Source of the DNA: Ceratopteris richardii
Taxonomy: Eukaryota; Streptophyta; Polypodiopsida; Polypodiales; Pteridaceae
Assembly: GCA_020310875.1 (NCBI GenBank)
Contig: CM035439.1
Coordinates: 143,953,200 to 144,017,199 of the forward strand
DNA: 64,000 bases
Direction: 5' to 3'
Position numbers and translations under genes: made by a program. The notes under the pieces were generated by a model, which did not search any database, had not been told where the DNA came from, and was given only the letters and a program-made list of their open reading frames with translations. This document shows positions 41,061 to 51,599 of this stretch, piece after piece. Numbering within the stretch: the first letter of the stretch is position 1; each line of letters starts with the position of its first letter.

Positions 41061-41669
41061 TGTAGCTCAAGCGTAAGCACCACCTCCTTTACTTGTCAAT
41101 CCGCGGAGACGTGAGGACCGGTATGAAGACCACGAGCAAGTGAAGGCACAAGTGCGTGAGTGAAAGCACACAAACATGCGCACACATACACACACACGCG
41201 CACAAAGTAAGATCAAAGAGAGGAACAATGGAAAGCTTAGATTGCAAAAGAGTTCTCTTACAAAAGTTCTATTCTCTAACAAGCTAACCTCAAAAATGAG
41301 CTCTCTAGCTCTTTTTATAGTTTTTTGACTAGTTTTGGCCCTGTCCAGACCTAGTGTCCGGCCTAGTTAAAAATTAGGTTCCAGGGCTTATTTGAGGGCT
41401 CAAACGAAGTCTAAAAATTATGAAAATTGGTACGATGGTACTTCTAATACTCCTCAAGCTCGAGGACTCCTCGGCTTGAACAAAATGGAGTTACTAAAAA
41501 TAGATAATGGTATTTACAATGGTTTCTAGTGATGAAAATCACTATTTTTGTAGGGGATTCTTCTGAAAATTTGACATACACTTCTTGGAGCTCCCTACTT
41601 GCTCCCTTTCCTCGTGTGTCCACCTTTTGATGTGCTTCCATGCTTTGTCCTTGACTTTGAGCTTCAACA
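41061..41669 (-). repeat. E4 5' LTR
   Basis: A 609-bp LTR identical to 28371-28979 but for one base. The TATA box on the minus strand (TATAAAAA) is at 41312-41319. Confidence 0.95.
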
Positions 41670-43801
41670 CCACTGCCACCTATCTCATCAATAGGCTGCC
41701 ATCCAAATCACTTGATGGCATGACACCATATGAAGCTTGGCATGGTAAGAGACCCTCTCTGGATCATTGCAAAATCTTTGGTTGTGTAGCATATGTGCAT
41801 ATTCCCTCACAGGTAAGGGGAAAGCTAGACCCCAAGGCTGAAAAATGTATCTTCATTGGTTATGATTTGAACCAAAAGGGATACAGATTCTACAACCCAA
41901 CAAACAAAGGTTTCAAGGTAAGCAGAGATGTCATCTTTGATGAGAATGACTCTTGGTATGAAAGTGAATGCAGGAAAGTTAGTCTACCCTATGATATGGA
42001 AGAAGATTTCCCAAAGCTCACCAAGGAGGAACCAATTCAGCAAGAAGATTCAAGCTCAGATGATGATGATACAATAAATCTTGAAGAGTTCAAGGCTTGG
42101 AAATCTAAAGGGAAGATGAAGATGAAGCAACTAGAAGATAAACCAGAATCCTCAACTCAAGCAATGAGGAGATCTCAGAGAGAAAAGAAGAAGCCTATCA
42201 GATTTGGGTATGACACATCACTTGTAACTAAACATTCTGTATATCTTGCAAAGGACTTATTGAATGAAGAACCAGGTACCTATGAAGAAGCAATTACCAA
42301 ACCAGAATGGAGAGAAGCCATGGATGAAGAAATGGAGGCTCTCAAGGAAAGTGATACTTGGGACTTGGTACCCAAGAAAGACTCTATGAAGGTAATAGGA
42401 TCCAGATGGATCTACAAACTAAAGAAGCATTCAGATGGAACAATAAACAGGTACAAAGCTAGGTTGGTAGCCAAGGGTTTTGCACAAACCCAAGGCATTG
42501 ATTATGAGGAGACATTTTCTCCTGTGGCCAAGATGCCAACTATCAGAATATTGGTTAGTGTAGCTGCATCCAAGAATTGGAATATGTACCAATTAGATGT
42601 CAAGAATGCTTTCTTGAATGGATGGATATCTGAAGAAGTCTACATGTCACAACCACCTGGCTATGAAGATCCAAAAAAGGTACATTATGTTTGTAAATTG
42701 AAGAAGGCTCTGTATGGTTTGAAGCAGGCACCTAGAGCATGGAATTACAGGTTGACAACCTATCTCCAAGACCAAGGATTTGTGATGAGTAAAGCAGACA
42801 CTTCTCTATTCATAAAGAGAAGTAGTACAAAGGTAATCTACTTATGTGTTTATGTTGATGACATCATCATTACAGGTAATGATGTCAATGGGATTAGACA
42901 CATCAAAGGACAGATGATGAAAGAATTCAAGATTAGTGACCTTGGATTATTGAAGTACTTCTTAGGTCTTGAGTTAGTCTACACCAACTCAGGTATATAT
43001 ATCACTCAAAAGAAGTATGTACAGGATATGGTCAAGAAGTTTGGTTTGCAGGATGCTAAGGTATCTACTACTCCAATGGAGGTCAACCTAAAGCTAAGTG
43101 CTCATGAAGGAGAAGAAGTCAAAGACATCACAGGATACCAAAGTATGGTAGGTAGTTTGAACTATGCTACCTTGACAAGAATTGACATAGCATATGGAGT
43201 TAGTTTGCTTAGTCAATTCATGCACAAGCCAAGGGTACCTCACCTAGAGGCAGCAAAGAAGATCTTGAAGTATCTGAAGGGAACTCAAAGTCATGGTTTG
43301 TACTTTCCATATACATCAGATATTGACATTAAAGTTTACTCAGATGCAGATTGGGCAGGATGCAAGGATGATAGGAGAAGCACCTCAGGATATATTTGTT
43401 TTGCAGGAGATAAGCCTATTTCTTGGTCAGCCAAGAAGCAACCTACAGTGGCATTGTCATCCACTGAAGCAGAGTATAGAGGGCTTGCCAATGCAACTCA
43501 AGAAGCTATCTGGTTGAAGCTTCTATATACAGAGTTAGGTCTATATACAAGGCCACCAATTATCTTTGGAGATAACACTAGCTCTCTTCACCTTGCAGCT
43601 AATCCAATTTATCATGCCAGAACCAAACACATAGAGGTTCATTACCACTATGTGAGAGAGAAGCTACTTAGCAAAGAGATTCAATTGACATATGTGTCTA
43701 CTAATATGCAATGTGCAGATTTACTTACAAAGGCATTGGATGGAAACAAGTTATGCAAATTCAAATCCATGATTGGATTGCAGGATGTAATTGAAGATTG
43801 A
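41670..43801 (+). CDS. E3 integrase C-terminus, reverse transcriptase and RNase H
   Basis: After the CCACT duplicate the copia frame resumes ([12 protein letters not shown]) and runs to TGA at 43799-43801. The integrase tail has the GKR motif region ([15 protein letters not shown]) and FIGYD. Reverse transcriptase has [11 protein letters not shown] and [11 protein letters not shown]. RNase H has SDADWAG, SSTEAEY and GDNTSS, so its acidic residues are kept. The apparent ATG at 41585 lies in the E4 LTR and is not native. Apart from the E4 insertion and the missing 5' end this polyprotein is undamaged. Confidence 0.93.
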
Positions 43802-43832
43802 AAGAGAAGACTTAAGCCAAAGTGTTTGGCTT

Positions 43833-43841
43833 GAGGGGGAG
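43833..43841 (+). promoter_or_regulatory. E3 polypurine tract
   Basis: GAGGGGGAG stands two bases before the TG of the 3' LTR and 32 bp after the pol stop, the usual copia arrangement. Confidence 0.85.
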
Positions 43842-43842
43842 C

Positions 43843-44368
43843 TGTTGGTGCATATCAAGCCTTCACACATTGGCTTGAACACTTGGAAGATTTGGCTTGG
43901 AACCCATGAAGGATATCTCTATGAGAAGCAAGAACCATAGGAACCTAGTCCTATGTGTTATTACTTTTTACTCATTGTAAAAGTCTATATGACTTGACAT
44001 TTACTTGTAATCACTTTAATCATCTACCTACTTGATTGTATTCGTGGAAAAGTAGCTGGCTTAGTGGAGAGAATATCTCCTTACCTTTAGAGTAGAGAAT
44101 ATAGGAGATTTGAATTTGAATTCAAATTCAAATCTCAACTCTTTCTCTATAAAAGATACAATCAAAAAGTCGCGGTTAGTCCAGTCACTTCAGCTCACTC
44201 CCCGAGGTATTTTTTCATTGTAATTGTGTGTGTGTTAGTGCTACTCCATAGCCTACACCACCACTCCTCAATTAGCCATGCTTGGCATGCTAATGAGCTT
44301 GTATAATCATATCAATCAATAGATAGATACACATTCATCATTTCTGGTTCTCTGTGTTTCCTACTCCA
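43843..44368 (+). repeat. E3 3' LTR
   Basis: It starts at TGTTGGTGCATATC. Without the 5' copy the end is a guess: CCTACTCCA at 44368 gives the expected CA and a 526-bp length. A TATA box (TATAAAAG) lies at 44148-44155. Confidence 0.65.
44107..44134. repeat. Perfect 28-bp palindrome upstream of the E3 TATA box
   Basis: The left arm GATTTGAATTTGAA is followed at once by its exact reverse complement. It ends 13 bp before the TATA box, within the LTR promoter. Confidence 0.9.
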
Positions 44369-45171
44369 AGTCTGTCAACTTCCAAGGAGCATTTCTCAGT
44401 GCTCACTGAACCAAATCAAGAGTTTAATAGCTCATTGAAACCAGCTCAAGGTCTTCTACAAGCATACAAAATCTCAGAAGATTTCATTCGGCCATTTGGG
44501 AGAAATCCACTTCGAAGTGCACACTGGTCTGTGTCTGCAGAGTTCCTAAAAAGTCGGGGGTAATCAGATTTTTGCTAAACTTATTTCTCAGTGTATGGTT
44601 TATCAATTTGAGTGATTCCACTTGTGATTGGTAGCTTGTTAAGGTACTTTAATACTCCCAAAAGGAATTGTCTCAATTTCAAGTGTGCTGGTCACACTGA
44701 GCATAACACTGAGCAGGTGTCATTACAGAAATAGCAAGTTTCCTAGAATTTGTGAAGTGCAAAGTTGCCTGTTTTGATTTGGTCATTACACAAATCATTT
44801 GCAAAGTACATATATGGTTTCTTTGTGTCATTTGGAAGCTAAGCAAGTGTACTAAGCATATCTGAAGCCAAAGGAGGGCAGGTGTGAAGCAGGTTTTGCA
44901 GCATCAACTCATTTCTTGAGTGCATCCAACCATCACTCCCAACATTTTGGACAGCTCACAAATGCACCGTCAAGATGGAATACAAGGAAGAAGTACATAC
45001 AAAAAGACTACAACTTGCCAAAGCTAGCAGTGGCAAAGTGAAGAACGAGAAAAACGACCAGGCTACATTGAGAAAATGGACCGCACTTGTTGATACATGA
45101 AGGACACTACCTCTCAACGTACTACATGGAACACCCACTACAACAAGGGTCTGTCAGGGACGACAGACTCA

Positions 45172-45184
45172 AGAGGGGGGGGAG
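45172..45184 (+). promoter_or_regulatory. E5 polypurine tract
   Basis: AAGAGGGGGGGGAG-type purines directly before the LTR TG, matching E4 (28980-28993 on the minus strand). Confidence 0.8.
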
Positions 45185-45810
45185 TGTTGAAGCTCAAGGT
45201 CAAGCACAGGCATAAAAGTGCGTCAAGGAAGTGGAGACAGAAGAAGGAGGAGCAAGTAGGGAGCTCCAAGAAGCACCTCTCAAATTTTCAGAAGAAATCC
45301 CTATAAAACTAGTGATTTTTATCACTAAAAACCATTGTAAATACCATTTTCCATTTTTACAACTCCATTTTGTTCAAGCCGAGGAGTCCTCGAGCTTGAG
45401 GAGTATTAGAAATATCATCCTACCAATTTTCATAATTTTTAGATTCTGTTTGAGTCCCCAAATAAGCCTTGGAACCTATTTTTTAACTAGGTCGGACACT
45501 AAGTCTGGACAGGGCCAAAACTACTCAAAAAACTATATAAAAAGGGCTGGAAAGCTCATTTGAGAGGTTAGCTTGTTGTAGATTTCAGCCTTGTAAGAGA
45601 GTTCTTTTGGTAATCAAAGATCTTCCATTGTTCCACTCTTTGCTCTTACCCTATGTGTGTGTGTATGTGTGTGCATGCTTGTGTGCTTTCACTCACGCAC
45701 TTGTGTCATCACTTGCTCGCGGTCTTCATACCGGTCCTCACGTCTTCACGGATTGACATTTATGAGGTGAAGCTCCTCACGTTGGTACTCACCATTGTGC
45801 TAGAGTGACA
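45185..45810 (+). repeat. E5 3' LTR
   Basis: It starts TGTTGAAGCTCAAGG and can be aligned along its length with the E4 LTR, with many substitutions and small indels, to GAGTGACA at 45810. It is therefore much older than E4. TATA box TATATAA at 45534-45540. Confidence 0.82.
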
Positions 45811-46070
45811 TATGCCCTTTCGGTGCGTGCGGTATATACAAAATATAAAATTACATTGTGCCAATCCGGCGGCCTAACGCTGGCACGCACGGTGGACTCA
45901 AACCCGCAAAGAAACTAAACTTAAGACTCATCTACAATGCCTTGTATATACATAGTTCGGGCTAATTTAAAGGTTCTAGTGATTTTCTGTTTTAATGAAT
46001 CCAGCATCAGCTTTAATGTTTCCGGCTCCACCAACTGTGCATCAGTGCATACTGAACTCGCCGCAATAAC

Positions 46071-47863
46071 CTAACTTATCAAAGCATCGGTGTGCGACTG
46101 AAAAAAAGCTTCTTGCAAATAAAAATCATTGGCAAGGGCTGCATCTCGGCTCAATCTCATATCAGCAATTTGACCATCAATTCTGGATAGTCTCTCTGCT
46201 TGAAAGCCTAGCTGCTTTTCTCTACGGTCCAGCTCTTGAGCTTGATATTGAATTGTTTGATAATAAGCATCTCTTTCTTTCATAATTCCTGCTAATTCCT
46301 TCTTAAGTTGAATTGTCAGACTCGTCTGTGCTTTTAGGGCAGAATTTGCCTAAAAAAGATCGACAGATGCGGCCTGTAATTCCACAATAGTCTGCTTAGC
46401 CAAAGTAGCCATTTCTTGTCTTCTCTGCACGACCTCATCAAGCTCGGCGCGAGTTTCTTCTAAAAGATTGTCGAGGTCAATCCAAGCATCCTCCTTATCT
46501 TGTACCAACTTATTTAATTGCTTGATTTCTTTGTCACAAGCAATTAAAAGAACACCCTTGGCATGTAACTCAGCCAATGCTGCATCGCGTTGGGCAATTA
46601 ATGTGTCCTGCTCTGCAAGCCGGCTTTGAAGTTTTTGTAACTGCACGTGCAGGGCATGGTTCTCTGCCTTGACTGCCTGAGCTTCTTCCTGTAAAGGAGA
46701 AATATCTGCTTCCAATATATCCACTTTACCTTGCAATTCTTGCCGAATATTTTCGGTGGCCATCTTCATCTGATGGGGTAATTACTGGGAGAATTGAATC
46801 AAAACTCGACCCATAGATTCGAGTTCATGAAACATCGGGTTGGAGAAGGAAGAGCAGGAAGGGATTGGGATGTAGAAGTGGAGAACAGATGAGGGGAAGG
46901 TGGTGGAGAGTAGTTGGGAGAAGAGGATGGAGAACTGGGTGCATCGGGAACAACAGGCTCGACGAGGCCAATGGGCTCAACAGGGTTTATTGGTGGAGGA
47001 ATGGGTATAAGAGTATTCTGCTTGGTCACCTCAGCTTTGTCGATTACGGCGTCAATCATGGCTATCACGTCGTTAAGAATTTCAGCAGCAATATCCTTCA
47101 CAGAGTCTTGATGTTGTTGATGAGAATCCACCTGAGAAGAAACTTCATCAGAGTCTTCCAAGTTGGCACCTTGTTCCTGCTGCTTAATTGGAGAAGACGG
47201 ACCAGAAGACTCAACGTGAATAGAAGTAGCAGTATCATGGAAAACTTCATCTTCATGGCCAGCAATTGATCCCTGCACCTGACTCTCAGAGGGACTTATG
47301 CGTCTACGTTTCCGGTGAAGAAGTTGAAATAGATCGGCATCATCATCTTCCTCATCCTCGAGCATATGAGTAGATTCTTCATGCAACAAGAAGGGAGCGT
47401 TTGGGGGGGTTGCGCGGCTTGGATTGCTGGAAAGAGAAACGTGAGGATATGGGGTAGATGAGAGCATGGAAGGTCACCCTTATTGACTTGTTTGACAACC
47501 GCAACACATTCACGGTGAATGCACCGGAAGTAGAAGGATGCAAAATTGACAGTTTCACGGGATGCAATGTCTATCATCAAATAGAAGGGGCGAGAGATAC
47601 CATAAGTGCATTTTTGTAAACTCAAAATAGCGACTAAAAATTGCAGAGTTGTACGCTCTGGTTCAGGTCAACACAGAATGGCGTACACATTAGATGAGTG
47701 TCGGGGAAACAACTCTTTCATGGTGGCTATGGGAAGAAGTGGACCATTCTCCAATCCTTCCATAGGGAGGCGGAAAGCTTCAGCAAACGAAGCTAAAGTA
47801 ATAACAATGCGGGATGATAAACAGGCTATGGGCCAACACTGCTCTGTAGTAGGTCAAGATTAA
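46071..47863 (-). pseudogene. A accessory ORF: globular part and coiled coil, broken
   Basis: Pieces at 47625-47296, 47467-46799, 46769-46350 and 46283-46071 correspond to the accessory ORF of B. The recognisable parts are YGISRPFYLMIDIASRE, an acidic and Ser/Pro-rich middle, and a long heptad-rich coil (VKAENHALHVQLQKLQSRL). About 270 bp containing the start codon and the first roughly 60-70 codons are missing relative to B (near 47860), and at least two frameshifts separate the pieces. Not functional. Confidence 0.75.
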
Positions 47864-48085
47864 GTAGTCACACAGGCAACATTAGGCGGTCGAAAACCCT
47901 AATCATCGCACGGGATTGGAAAGATATCCGTCATAATTACGGCATGCATGTAGGAGAAGAAACAGTAACACAAGGTGGCGATTAATCATATTTAGATACC
48001 ATAACGAGGAGATTACGGTTAGTGGTCAACTGAAATGCAGGGATAAAAAGAAAACAAGTGACATGCAAAAAAGACGAGGTACACA

Positions 48086-51076
48086 TCATCGGTTATCAGG
48101 CGGTTGATGATATGGGCATAGCTTACAACCATTAATCACTTTTGGCAAGAGAACACCTGTTAAGGTTGCCAACCGAAAAGTTGTTGGTCCCACTTGGTCA
48201 ACAATCTAGTATGGACCAAACCACCGTAATTTAAATTTTCCAGCAGACCGATTTGCTTTAGCATTGTAGAATAACAGAAGTTGCCCCACCGTAAACACAA
48301 GGGTCTTGAGGAAGCGATCATGGGTACGAGCTTGACGCAGCTTAACTTCTTGAAGAACCATAAAACTTTCCCAGCGATGCTCATTCAATGATCTAAGGGC
48401 ATCCAACCGATTTCTGAGCTAAGGCCACGCGAAGGCTCGGTACTACTACTTCCATCGGTGCAATAGCTTCCAATCCATAAGCTAGTTTGAACGGGGTCAT
48501 GCCAGTAGCTACCTTGTACGTAGTCCGGTAAGCCCACAAAACTGCAGGTACTAACTGGTCCCAACGTTCTGGACATTCCAAAAGCAATTTGCGAAGCATA
48601 GTCAAAAAAGTCTTATTGGTACTCTCCGCCAAACCATTGGTACAGGCGAGTTGAATTTGTGGACAATCTGAAATGTCTCGGTCAATACTTGAATTAAGTG
48701 GTTAGCAAAGTGTGTACCTTGGTCCGTAACGATTTCTAGAGGCAACCCATAACGAGGAAAAATGTCCTTCATCAAACATTTTTCCACCGAAACAGCTGTG
48801 GCCGAACGCAAAGCCCAAGCTTCCGCCCACCTGGTGGCATAATCTGTACAAGTCAATATATAGCGATTGTTGGTGAGGGTCGCTGGTGGTGTTATTGGGC
48901 CAATAAAATCTAGACCCCACTTCTGAAAGGGTTTCAAAGGTAAGACGGGTTGAAGGGGAAAGAAGTTTCGCTGCAAGGGCTGTCCAGACCGTTGACAGAC
49001 ATCACACTACTGCACAAACTGAGTCACATCTTTGTACATTGTAGGCCACCAAAGCCCACTTTGCAGAATTTTACGGTGAGTAGTATCAGCTGTGAAATGT
49101 CCGCCCGAGGGTAATGAATGAGCCATAGCAATAACCGATTCTGCTTCATGTGGAGGGATACAGCGAAGTAAAACACTAGTATGATCCATGTAGTACAGTT
49201 GACCTACAATCAACCGGAATCTTTGACCGTAAACTGCAAGTTTCCGCCGCAAAGCAGGGGGCATATGAGGAGGAAGACAACCGTCGGTGAGGAAAGTGAG
49301 TAACGTATCGTAGTATGTAGGAGTAACAAGAGGTATTGTAGATTCTTCAGTAGTTGGCTCAGTAACGTAAATTGCCGGTGTAGTGTCATCAACCCCTACC
49401 GGAGACTCACTGGAATCCAATCGAGATAGAAAATCTGCCAAGGCATGTGCTATGCCCGGTCGATGAATAACTTCATAGTCGAACTCCTGTAATAATAAAA
49501 CCCATCGAGCCAATCTCCCACCTAAATGTTGCTGACGGACCAAATACACGAGTGCAGCATGATCCACGTGGAAGGTGAACTTTCGGCCCAACAAATAATG
49601 GCGGAACTTTTTAACAGAGTACACTAACCCAAGACATTCTCTTTTGGTCACTGAATAGTTTCTTTCAGCAGGGGCAAATCGGTGACTTGCATAATAGACA
49701 GGCCGAAACCATTTGTCACTTTGTTGCATTAGTACGCTACCAATAGCTATGTCCGATGCATCCACAAAGACATGGAACGGACGTTCCCAATCCGGTGGTT
49801 GTAAAATTGGGGCCTACATTAATAAAACCTTTAAACGATCAAATGCATTTTGGCACTCCGGTGTCCAATCATACTACCACAGAGCACTAGTCATAAGCCG
49901 ATTGAGTGGTGTCGCTAAATGAGCTAACCACCATAAATGTCTGCCATGCCACTGGATTTGGTCCAGAAAGCGCATAACTTCTTTCGGTGTCGTGGGGACT
50001 GGTGCTTCCAACACGGCTGCTACTTTATCCGGATCAACCTGTATTCCTTGTTGAGAAATAATATGTCCCAGTAGTTTGCCACAAGAGACCGCAAAAACAA
50101 ACTTGGTCGGATTCAAGCATAATCGGTATTCTCGGCATTTTTCAAAGAAGCACCGTAAATGATACAGGTGCGCTGAAGTCTTGCCAAATAAGGAAAAATC
50201 GTCCAAATATACTTGCATAAATGTAGTTAAGTAGGGTGAAAAGACTTCCTGCATGCATCTTTGGAAGGTGCTCGGGGCATTCCTTAACCCGAACCACATT
50301 ACAATGCAAGCATAAACACCCCAGTTCATGATAAAAGTTGTTTTAGGTATGTCTTGTTCTGCCATCCTCACCTGATTATAGCCACTGTAGCCATCCATAA
50401 ATGAATACATCTCATGCCCTGCCACCCTATCGAGCATTGTGTCCAGAAAGGGGAGAGGAAATGGATCAGGTACATTGGCAGCATTCAGTTTCCGGTAATC
50501 AACACATATGCGCAGCTGTTTATTTTTCTTCGGGACAATCACGATTGGAGATATCCATTCAGCATGCTTGATTGGAACAATGAATCCCACCTTCAATAAC
50601 TGATCAAGTTCTGCTTTGACCTGTGCTGCATAATTGGGGTTCATTCGGTAACTAGACTATTTGATTGGCCTCACCTCCGGTTTGAGCACTACCCGTTGAT
50701 AAATCCGCGGGTCCAGACCTTTCATATCTTGATAATCCCAAGCAAAAACATCACAGAATTCTCACAGAAGTTGTATTAAATCATCTTGGAACATCTCTGC
50801 TAAGCCTGCTTTAATCTTAACTGGTCACGGGTTGACCGTATCACCCAAATTATATGTTACTAATTGATCTTCTGATACATAAAATTACTGAGGTTTTACC
50901 AAATCATGAGTTGACTGCAAGAGTTGATGTACGGTGGCTCCATCCATAGCGACACCATCATTTGCTTCTGCATCTCCGGTCATTGGTACAATCGTACAGG
51001 CTGTCGGACTCCACTTATCTACGACCGACTGGAAATCTACAGTACTGTTAAAAGTGCTGACTACCGTCAAGTCCAC
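48086..51076 (-). pseudogene. A pol: protease end, RT, RNase H, integrase, broken
   Basis: Reading the minus strand, the RT frame 50644-49874 has PKKNKQLRICVDYRKLN, FMDGYSGYNQ and YLDDFSLFG. RNase H and the zinc module are at 49765-49007 (RNase H from MDASDIAIG), and the integrase core at 48976-48602 has GLDFIGPI and TDQGTHF. A frameshift near 48645 destroys the region just before the third catalytic residue. The C-terminal part runs to 48086. Stops are TAA 50885-50887, TAG 50657-50659, TAG 49874-49876, TAG near 49813 and TAG 49007-49009. The TAA, the second and the last are also present in B. Only one H2C2 module is present and no second protease follows. Confidence 0.88.
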
Positions 51077-51100
51077 TTTTAATCTCTTTCGGGTTCTTGG

Positions 51101-51599
51101 GGATGGTAGGGGTCTGATAATTCAGAGACCCTGTATCTTATTTTCCCAGTTAACTTATCAAACAAGTAGTACGTTATTATCCAGTATAATGTCTTCTACA
51201 CAGTATTACTGCTCATATTACAGTTAGGCTTTTCACAGTATGTAACGCAGAGAGTAATAATTATCATCGCACAGACTTATTATCGCCAACAAACATTACT
51301 ATGTTAATCAGAAATTAATGTAATTCAACAAGGTAAAATGTCAATACTCAGAAGTATGAAAATCTGCACTACGATGTCTCCGCAGAATCGCAAATCGCCC
51401 AGACAGACAGTTTGGCGATCCCGTCTCCTCTCTACCGGAGAACCACCGTAATGTCTCTTCATTGATTGATAAAAAGGGTACAACACTTCGCTACGACCTT
51501 TCGGTATGTGCGGTATAGGAAAATATAAATTACATGATGCCAATCTGGCGGCCTTACACTAGCACGCACGGTGGACTTGAACCCACAATGCAAACAAAA
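51101..51599 (-). other. Junction of A and B; probable 3' LTR of B
   Basis: No coding frame. The sequence from about 51114 (TGATAATTC) to roughly 51420 is not homologous to A internal sequence and precedes, in minus sense, the family-III 3' end shared with A (from about 51495). It is therefore the likely 3' LTR of B, but its inner limit and its polypurine tract are unclear; a pyrimidine run at 51419-51433 is one candidate. Confidence 0.45.

Larger units (their letters stand above)
28371..41669 (-). mobile_element. E4: Ty3/gypsy element of the E1 type, very young but coding-dead
   Basis: The element is 13.3 kb long with 609-bp LTRs at both ends that differ at a single base by eye, flanked by CCACT duplications. 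On the minus strand it has a 5' LTR, Asp-type primer site, leader with repeat array, gag, protease 1, RT, RNase H, two H2C2 modules, integrase, protease 2 and W-motif tail. It then has a non-coding 3' region and 3' LTR. The reading frame carries at least five stop codons and several frameshifts and deletions, including one removing part of RNase H. Confidence 0.95.
26541..44368 (+). mobile_element. E3: Ty1/copia LTR retrotransposon, 5' end missing and split by E4
   Basis: Pieces at 26541-28370 and 41670-43801 form one copia polyprotein in the order gag, protease, integrase, reverse transcriptase, RNase H. A polypurine tract and 3' LTR follow. The 5' LTR and start of gag are absent, because E2 (with E1 inside its LTR) sits there. 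They should lie left of the window. The interruption by E4 carries a CCACT duplication. Confidence 0.88.
44369..45810 (+). mobile_element. E5: 3' end of an E4-family element in plus orientation
   Basis: From about 45090 on, the sequence is homologous to the 3' end of E4 (ACGACAGACTC, the polypurine tract and LTR), but in the opposite orientation. The part 44369-45090 has no recognised coding sequence; a 69-residue frame at 44354-44563 is not assignable. E3 probably inserted into this older element, so its body would continue left of the window. Confidence 0.75.
45811..51100 (-). mobile_element. A: older family-III Ty3/gypsy element, truncated at both ends
   Basis: This minus-strand element matches B throughout (its left end with 51495 on, its pol with 54032-55755 and 62138-63400). 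At the left it is cut by E5 at 45811, so its 3' LTR is missing. At the right it stops inside the protease region, where the B 3' end begins. Its frame has several stops, a frameshift in integrase and a deletion at the start of the accessory ORF. Confidence 0.82.

Noticed and set aside
44354..44563. 69-codon plus ORF after the E3 LTR as a gene
   Set aside because: It begins in the LTR, has no recognised domain and no support beyond its length.
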